Of a stretch of DNA of 13,748 nt, positions 1 to 4,503 are shown piece by piece. Every line of letters starts with the position of its first letter. Positions within the stretch are counted from its first letter, which is position 1. The stretch covers positions 1 through 13,748 of the forward strand of contig JADFNY010000047.1 in assembly GCA_022563115.1 (NCBI GenBank), in the 5' to 3' direction. The DNA is from Acidobacteriota bacterium. GTDB lineage: Bacteria; Acidobacteriota; UBA890. Made by a program: the position numbers and the translations under genes. A model generated the notes under the pieces. That model was not told where the DNA came from, ran no database searches, and worked only from the letters and a program-made list of their open reading frames with translations.

Positions 1-21
1 CACCGGCGACGAGGCGACCCA

Positions 22-753
22 CTGAGCGGCGCCGCGAACCCGGTAGATCTCTACTTCGACTTCGTTTCGCCGTATACGTATCTAGCGTTGACCCAGGTGG
101 AAGCGTTCGGGGAAGCTCACGACGTCGATTGGCAACTGCGGCCAGTGGTCTACGGCGCGTTGCTGAGCGCCACCGGCCTGGTGGGGCCGGCCGAGGTGGA
201 GATCAAGCGTCGCTATACGTTCCGCGACATCACCCGCACCGCCAAGATGCTCGGCGTGCCGCTCGTCGGGCCGCCCGAGCACCCGTTCCGGTCGCTCGAA
301 GCGCTGCGTGCGGTGTGCCTTTTTGCCGAAGACCCGCTGGCGTTGCGCCTCGTCGTCGCGCTGGCCCATGCTTGCTGGGGCGAGGGGCGGGATTTGACCG
401 ACCAGGCAGTGATCGGTGAGGTCGTTGCCGGGGTGGGCCTTGACGAGACGGCTCTGGGTGACCGCATCGCCGATCCCGAGGTGAAGCGGTCGCTGCGGGA
501 GCACACCGAAGGCGCTCTTTCCGCGGGTGTTTTCGGCGTTCCGACCTTCCGCTGCGGCGGCGAGCTGTTCTGGGGAAATGACCGCATGGGGCAGCTCGCC
601 GCGCGGCTGGACGGTACGTTGGACACCAACGAGGCGGGCGCCGAGGCCATGGAGTTACGGCCGCGGGGTGCCGATCGCCGTGGTTCGCCCATGCACCGCG
701 AGCCGGCAGAGGAGTCGACACGAGAATCGCTCGCCCCGCGGCCTTGCCGATAG
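22..753 (+). CDS. 2-hydroxychromene-2-carboxylate isomerase-like DsbA-family protein
   Basis: A thioredoxin-fold protein of the DsbA/kappa-GST group, whose best-known member isomerises 2-hydroxychromene-2-carboxylate with glutathione in naphthalene breakdown; other members act on unknown substrates. The N-terminal strand-and-loop LYFDFVSPYTYLAL carries Ser16, at the position of the catalytic Ser of NahD-type enzymes, instead of a CXXC motif. The C-terminal part has GVFGVPTFRCGGELFWGNDRM, with the cis-Pro (VPTF) and the GELFWGxDR signature. The reading frame is open to the left edge and has no ATG, GTG or TTG before codon 88. I chose CTG at 22: it overlaps a TGA at 23-25 that would end an upstream gene, and a GAGG at 11-14 lies 7 nt before it. 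The start could also lie outside the window. About 243 aa from CTG; the last 45 residues are an Arg/Glu-rich tail beyond the usual domain. Family call is firm, substrate unknown. Confidence 0.85.
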   Translation: MSGAANPVDLYFDFVSPYTYLALTQVEAFGEAHDVDWQLRPVVYGALLSATGLVGPAEVEIKRRYTFRDITRTAKMLGVPLVGPPEHPFRSLEALRAVCLFAEDPLALRLVVALAHACWGEGRDLTDQAVIGEVVAGVGLDETALGDRIADPEVKRSLREHTEGALSAGVFGVPTFRCGGELFWGNDRMGQLAARLDGTLDTNEAGAEAMELRPRGADRRGSPMHREPAEESTRESLAPRPCR

Positions 754-1217
754 GATCGCGCGGCTTTCGCAACCGCGTTCTCGAGGCGTTCTGTCTGTTC
801 CTTGTCGCCCTCTGCTGCATGCTGGTCGCCTGGTCGCAGACGCGCGGCGACGACCTTCTCGACCTCGAGGCGGGTGCGGTCATTCTTTCGGTCACCAGCG
901 AGTACGATTCGTGGCCGGCGCTGGCCCTGCTCGACAACAACGCCTACACCGGTTGGGCGAGTCGTCGCGGCCGGGTAGCTCCAAACACGATCGTTGTCGA
1001 GTTGCCGCGGCTGTTCGAGCTCGACTCGATCGTCTTCGACAACGCGCGGGCGCAGGAGGTCAACTATCCGGGGATCTCGGCGCGCCAGGTGGAGGTGTGG
1101 ATGTCGAGAGCGGGTCCGGATGTCGCGGAACGTGGCGTGGACCGCGGGACCCCGGTGATCCCGAGCCCCCGTGCGAGATCGGATCGGTGGCCTGGGCGGA
1201 GGAGTGATTCCACCTAG
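744..1217 (+). CDS. Exported protein with a truncated F5/8 type C (discoidin-like) domain
   Basis: Probable secreted or membrane-anchored protein of 157 aa. Residues 12-31 form a hydrophobic segment (EAFCLFLVALCCMLVAWS) after Arg-containing residues, reading as a signal peptide or anchor; no clean lipobox is seen. Residues about 45-118 resemble the first half of an F5/8 type C or NPCBM-like jelly roll: SVTSEYDSWPALALLDNN, then GWASRRG, then IVVELPRLFELDSIVFDN and VEVWMS. Such domains bind carbohydrate or surfaces. After VEVWMSRAGPD the sequence turns into Arg/Pro/Asp-rich text without domain character, and the second half of the fold is missing, so the gene is probably frameshifted or decayed. 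The start is uncertain: TTG at 744 overlaps the previous gene by 10 nt but has no Shine-Dalgarno, while a strong GAGGAG at 709-714 is followed in frame only by ACG (720) and ATC (726). No function can be assigned. Confidence 0.55.
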   Translation: MPIGSRGFRNRVLEAFCLFLVALCCMLVAWSQTRGDDLLDLEAGAVILSVTSEYDSWPALALLDNNAYTGWASRRGRVAPNTIVVELPRLFELDSIVFDNARAQEVNYPGISARQVEVWMSRAGPDVAERGVDRGTPVIPSPRARSDRWPGRRSDST

Positions 1218-1286
1218 CAGGCGGTGGTGAAAGTGTGATGGGTCTGGTTGCGACGACAAGAGGCCAGGTGCAAGGCGCCGCGCGAC

Positions 1287-2897
1287 ATGGATGACTATGA
1301 GTCCCTCTACGAGCGCTTTCGGCTCGATTCTCCGGCGCGCTTCAATTTCTGCCGCGACGTGTTCGACGGGTGGGCCGAGGATCCCGCCAAGATCGCCCTC
1401 GTGTGGGTGGATGACGACGGCAACGAGGTGCGGCGGACGTTCGCCGGCCTGAAGGACGAGTCGGCGAGGCTCTGTAACGTGCTCTCGGCCCGTGGGGTTC
1501 GGCGCGGCGACGTCGTCGTCGTCATCCTGCCGCGCCTGATCGAATGGTGGGTCGTGAATCTAGCCTGCCTTCGGATGGGCGCCGTCGTTTGCCCGGGCAC
1601 GACGCAACTGAAGGCGAAGGACATCGCCTACCGGCTGCAGGCCTCGGAGGCGGTCTGTGTCATTGCCGAGGACGGTGTTGCTGCCGAGATCGACGCGGTC
1701 GTCGACGGCTGTCCCGATGTCGGGGTGCGCATCCTCGTCGGTGGCTCGCGCCCCGGCTGGGAGACCTACGAGGAGATCGTCTCGGCGGCCGACGAGGAAT
1801 TCGAAACCGTCGACTCGGCGGCCGACGATCCGGCGATTCTCTACTTTACGTCGGGGACGACCGGATTCCCGAAGATGACGCTGCACACCCACGTCTCCTA
1901 CCCGCTCGGCCACCGGATTACGGGCGAGTTCTGGCTCGACCTGGGCCCCGATGATCTGCACTGGAACGTCAGCGACACCGGATGGGCAAAGGCGGCGTGG
2001 AGCTCGCTGTTCGGCCCCTGGAACATGGGTGCCGCGGTGTTCGTGCATCAGAGTCCCCGCTTCGATCCGCAGCGGACGCTGGAGATCCTCTCGTGTTTCC
2101 CGATCACGACGCTGTGCGCCGCCCCCACCATCTACAGGATGCTCATCCTCGAGAACCTCGGCCGCTGGTCGTTCCACAGCCTGCGCCATTGCGTCGCCGC
2201 GGGTGAGCCGCTCAACCCGGAGGTCATCGAGGTCTGGAAACAGGCGACCGGTATCGCCATCCGCGACGGCTACGGCCAGACCGAAAGTGTGTTGTTGGTC
2301 GGCAGCTTTCCGGGGCTCGAGGAGCGTCCGGGTTCGATGGGAAAGCCGGCGCCGGGCTTCGTCGTTTGTATCATCGACGACGACGGCAACGAGGTTCCCG
2401 ACGACCGGGAGGGCGACATCGCGGTGCGCGTCGCCCCCGAGCGTCCGCTCGGGCTCTTCAAGGAGTATTGGAAAGACCCGGAGCGGACCGCCGCGACCCA
2501 CAAAGGCGATTGGTACCTGACCGGCGATCGCGCCACCCGCGACCCGGACGGCTACCTCTGGTTCATCGGCCGCGCCGACGACGTCATTTTGTCTGCCGGC
2601 TATCGCATCGGCCCGTTCGAAGTCGAGAGTGCCCTGCTCGAGCACGAAGCGGTCGCCGAATCCGCCGTCGTTTCGACGCCCGACGAGATGCGCGGCGAGC
2701 TGGTCAAAGCATTCGTCGTCCTGGCGCCCGGCCACGAACCTTCCGACGAGCTGGCGCTGGAGCTGCAGGAGCACACCAAGGCGGCAACCGCACCCTACAA
2801 GTACCCACGCCGCATCGAGTTCGTCGACGAGCTTCCAAAGACGGTGAGCGGCAAGATCAAACGCGCCGTCTTGAGGGCCCGAGAGCGGGCCGACTAG
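1287..2897 (+). CDS. AMP-forming acyl-CoA synthetase (medium-chain / benzoate-CoA ligase type)
   Basis: ANL-superfamily acyl-CoA synthetase, 536 aa, which activates a carboxylic acid with ATP to the acyl-AMP and then to the CoA thioester in the cytoplasm. All core motifs are present: the P-loop-like YFTSGTTGFPKM (186-197), GYGQTE (328-333), LTGD (411-414), GRADD hinge (428-432) and the C-terminal PKTVSGKIKR with catalytic Lys523. The N-terminus (YESLYERFRLDSPARFNFCRD) and WNVSDTGWAKAAWSSLFGPW are typical of the medium-chain (MACS/ACSM) branch, which also contains aromatic acid ligases; chain length or aromatic preference cannot be read. I chose ATG at 1287 because homologues begin just before YESLY; an in-frame TTG at 1248 would add 13 residues. 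Only a weak AAGG (1272-1275) precedes it. It ends 22 nt from the convergent methyltransferase gene, with no terminator hairpin in the gap. It could serve the isomerase gene upstream in aromatic acid use, but this is a guess. Confidence 0.92.
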   Translation: MDDYESLYERFRLDSPARFNFCRDVFDGWAEDPAKIALVWVDDDGNEVRRTFAGLKDESARLCNVLSARGVRRGDVVVVILPRLIEWWVVNLACLRMGAVVCPGTTQLKAKDIAYRLQASEAVCVIAEDGVAAEIDAVVDGCPDVGVRILVGGSRPGWETYEEIVSAADEEFETVDSAADDPAILYFTSGTTGFPKMTLHTHVSYPLGHRITGEFWLDLGPDDLHWNVSDTGWAKAAWSSLFGPWNMGAAVFVHQSPRFDPQRTLEILSCFPITTLCAAPTIYRMLILENLGRWSFHSLRHCVAAGEPLNPEVIEVWKQATGIAIRDGYGQTESVLLVGSFPGLEERPGSMGKPAPGFVVCIIDDDGNEVPDDREGDIAVRVAPERPLGLFKEYWKDPERTAATHKGDWYLTGDRATRDPDGYLWFIGRADDVILSAGYRIGPFEVESALLEHEAVAESAVVSTPDEMRGELVKAFVVLAPGHEPSDELALELQEHTKAATAPYKYPRRIEFVDELPKTVSGKIKRAVLRARERAD

Positions 2898-2919
2898 CTG
2901 TTGTTTCTAACGAGGTTGT

Positions 2920-3735
2920 TCACGGCTCGCCCTGATTCTGGTGATCGGCGGCGAAGCCGACATCGTTGTCCGGCGCTTGCTCGAGCCGGTCGAGGTAGTT
3001 GCCAATCCGATGACCGATGGCTTCGACGAGTTTAGCCTCGCGCAGCGAGGGCTCGGCACGGCCCAACAACGTCCGGAAGGTCCGCATCACTGCCGCGGCC
3101 TCACGGGGTTCGAAGAAATCGATGCGCCCGAGCCCGCTCTCGAGGGCGCCGTACATCTGTTCGAGGTCTTCCTGCGTCGCCGGTGGCGTCTCCCGGCAAT
3201 GCTTGCCGCTCGCCGGCGGCTCTTTCTGCTCGGGATCACCGACAGCCAAGAGCAACTCGTAGCAGACTACCAGGCATGCCTGGGCCAGGTTGAGGCTGTG
3301 GAAGTCCGGGTCGGTGGGGATACCGACCACCTGGTGACAAAGATCCAACGCCGCGGTCGGCAGTCCCTTGTCCTCACGGCCGAAGACGATGGCGACCAGC
3401 CCCTGGCGAGCCCGCTCGATAACCGCCGGGGCGATGGCGCGCGGTCGGGCCGTGTTCCTTTCGGCAGAACGAGCGCGGCCTGACGTTCCGACGACATAGA
3501 GCGCGTCCGAGACGGCCGCCGGGAGGTCCTGGTAAAATTCGGTCCCCTCGACGATCCCGCGGCTCCGGTGGGCGACCCCGTCAATACGCCGCATGTCGAA
3601 CTCGTCCGGCTTCACCAGCCGCAGCCGCGACAGCCCCATGTTCATCATCACCCGGATGACGCCGGCGATGTTGACGACGTCCTTGGGCCGGTGCAGGACG
3701 ACGACGACGTTCGAGAGCGGATTGGTTTCGGACAC
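2920..3735 (-). CDS. trmJ: tRNA (cytidine/uridine-32-2'-O)-methyltransferase, TrmJ type (SpoU/TrmH family)
   Basis: A SPOUT-class RNA 2'-O-ribose methyltransferase of 271 aa. TrmJ enzymes methylate position 32 in the anticodon loop of several tRNAs with S-adenosylmethionine, as cytoplasmic dimers with a knotted SAM site. The three SpoU motifs are visible: motif 1 NIAGVIRVMMNMG (22-34, with the key Asn22 and Arg28), motif 2 FGREDKGL (118-125) and motif 3 IPTDPDFHSLNLAQA (139-153). The C-terminal region (about 185-250) contains EQMYGALESGLGRIDFF and a helical stretch typical of TrmJ, and the length is close to the roughly 245-aa E. coli protein. The start is GTG at 3735; a GAGA (3742-3745, minus strand) sits 6 nt upstream and overlaps the stop codon of the 34-codon remnant before it, which suggests translational coupling. 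It is a housekeeping gene placed between two plus-strand catabolic blocks. A close TrmH-like paralogue with another RNA target remains possible. Confidence 0.9.
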   Translation of the reverse strand: MSETNPLSNVVVVLHRPKDVVNIAGVIRVMMNMGLSRLRLVKPDEFDMRRIDGVAHRSRGIVEGTEFYQDLPAAVSDALYVVGTSGRARSAERNTARPRAIAPAVIERARQGLVAIVFGREDKGLPTAALDLCHQVVGIPTDPDFHSLNLAQACLVVCYELLLAVGDPEQKEPPASGKHCRETPPATQEDLEQMYGALESGLGRIDFFEPREAAAVMRTFRTLLGRAEPSLREAKLVEAIGHRIGNYLDRLEQAPDNDVGFAADHQNQGEP

Positions 3736-3743
3736 TTTCTATC

Positions 3744-3848
3744 TCATCCGGACTCGTTCGCCGAGCCGATGCTGTCGACGATCTTGCTGACCACGGTGGT
3801 TTTGCCCGCGCCGCTGTCGCCGGCGACGCCGATGACGATCGGTCGCAT
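3744..3848 (-). pseudogene. 34-codon remnant of a phosphoribulokinase/uridine kinase P-loop domain
   Basis: An ATG-to-TGA frame of 34 codons on the minus strand begins MRPIVIGVAGDSGAGKTT, a textbook first strand and Walker A loop of the phosphoribulokinase/uridine kinase family (PF00485), and continues into a helix (VVSKIVDSIGS) before stopping. The rest of the kinase (about 200-280 aa, including the substrate Asp-Asp-Tyr region) is absent: trmJ begins 8 nt later. The start region is intact, with GGAGAA (3854-3859, minus strand) 5 nt before the ATG. This looks like the 5' end of a kinase gene cut off by a deletion, leaving its promoter and translation start to drive trmJ. It might still be translated as a short leader peptide, because its stop overlaps the trmJ ribosome binding site. 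A nucleotide-binding function alone is unlikely for such a short piece. Confidence 0.6.
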
Positions 3849-3893
3849 CGCTGTTCTCCGTGAGGGTTGCGGGGAGGTTGCCCGGCGTCGTCC

Positions 3894-3906
3894 CGCTTGG
3901 CAAGCG
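3894..3906. repeat. Perfect 6-bp inverted repeat (candidate operator)
   Basis: CGCTTG-G-CAAGCG is a perfect palindrome with a single central base. It lies in the 85-nt divergent gap between the kinase remnant/trmJ and the hydroxylase operon, and overlaps the candidate -35 hexamer at 3897-3902. A second, looser pair, TCCCG (3891-3895) and CGGGA (3909-3913), flanks it. Position and symmetry suit a binding site for a dimeric repressor or activator, but no regulator gene is in the window and the site occurs only once, so this is inference. Confidence 0.4.
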
Positions 3907-3927
3907 CCCGGGACGGCACACTAGAAT
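3897..3927 (+). promoter_or_regulatory. Candidate sigma-70-type promoter of the hydroxylase operon, possibly leaderless
   Basis: TTGGCA at 3897-3902 (5 of 6 to TTGACA) and TAGAAT at 3922-3927 (5 of 6 to TATAAT) are separated by 19 nt, slightly longer than the ideal 17. The start codon of the iron-sulfur subunit begins at 3934, only 7 nt after the -10 box, where transcription would normally begin. No Shine-Dalgarno lies between. If the promoter is real, the operon mRNA would be leaderless or nearly so. AT-rich hexamers are rare in this GC-rich background, which gives the -10 some weight. Confidence 0.45.
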
Positions 3928-3933
3928 GTCCCG

Positions 3934-4503
3934 ATGCACCAACGCCTCACGGTGAACTTGGTGGTCAACGGCGAGACCTACGAGCGCGATGTCGAACCGC
4001 GCATTCTTCTGAGCGACTTCCTGCGCCACGACCTCGGCCTCACCGGGACCCATGTCGGCTGCGAGCATGGGGTTTGCGGCGCCTGCACGGTGCTTGTCGA
4101 GGGCGAGGCGGTGCGTTCTTGCCTGATGTTCGCCGTGCAAGTCGACGGCCGACAGGTGACGACCGTCGAAGGGCTGGCGCCCAACGCCGAGGAGCTGCAC
4201 CCGCTGCAAGAGGCGTTCTGGGAGAGCCACGGCCTGCAGTGTGGCTTCTGCACGCCGGGAATCCTGCTCAGCATGGTTCCGTTCCTGGAGTCGAACCCGG
4301 ATCCCAGCGAGAAGGAAATCCGCGAGGCCTTGTCGGGGAACCTGTGTCGCTGCACCGGTTACCAGAACATCGTCGACGCGGTACAGCGGGCTGCTGCTGG
4401 GCAAGCTGCGGGCGGCGCCACGCCTGAAGCAGCCGACGTGGCCGATGAGCCTTCGCGGCGCGACGGTGGTGACGAGGCGACCGCCGGCGAGGTGCCGGCA
4501 TGA
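3934..4503 (+). CDS. Molybdenum hydroxylase small subunit, two [2Fe-2S] clusters (CoxS/XdhC-domain-like)
   Basis: Electron-transfer subunit of a three-part xanthine dehydrogenase/CO dehydrogenase-family enzyme, passing electrons from the molybdenum centre to FAD. All eight cluster ligands are present: the plant-ferredoxin-type set Cys43, Cys48, Cys51 and Cys63 (GCEHGVCGACTV) and the helical-domain set Cys103, Cys106 (QCGFCTPG) and Cys138, Cys140 (NLCRCTGYQNI). The core ends near residue 155; residues 155-189 form an Ala/Glu/Asp-rich tail not usual for the family (normally about 150-170 aa). ATG at 3934 fits the family N-terminus; no Shine-Dalgarno is visible, and a -10-like TAGAAT ends 7 nt upstream. 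Its TGA overlaps the ATG of the large subunit by 4 nt. First gene of the probable operon. Confidence 0.95.
   Translation: MHQRLTVNLVVNGETYERDVEPRILLSDFLRHDLGLTGTHVGCEHGVCGACTVLVEGEAVRSCLMFAVQVDGRQVTTVEGLAPNAEELHPLQEAFWESHGLQCGFCTPGILLSMVPFLESNPDPSEKEIREALSGNLCRCTGYQNIVDAVQRAAAGQAAGGATPEAADVADEPSRRDGGDEATAGEVPA

Noticed and set aside
2..25. End of an upstream gene (TGDEATH then stop)
   Set aside because: Only seven residues are visible and cannot be assigned; noted only as support for the CTG start at 22.
1560..2774. 404-codon minus-strand open frame opposite the acyl-CoA synthetase
   Set aside because: Antisense shadow of a gene with all family motifs; no recognisable protein features.
2898..2919. 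Terminator between the convergent CoA ligase and trmJ genes
   Set aside because: The 22-nt gap holds no stem-loop and no T tract.
3741..3748. ATG-AGA-TAG minigene before trmJ on the minus strand
   Set aside because: A three-codon frame of this kind is easily produced by chance and has no clear ribosome binding site of its own.
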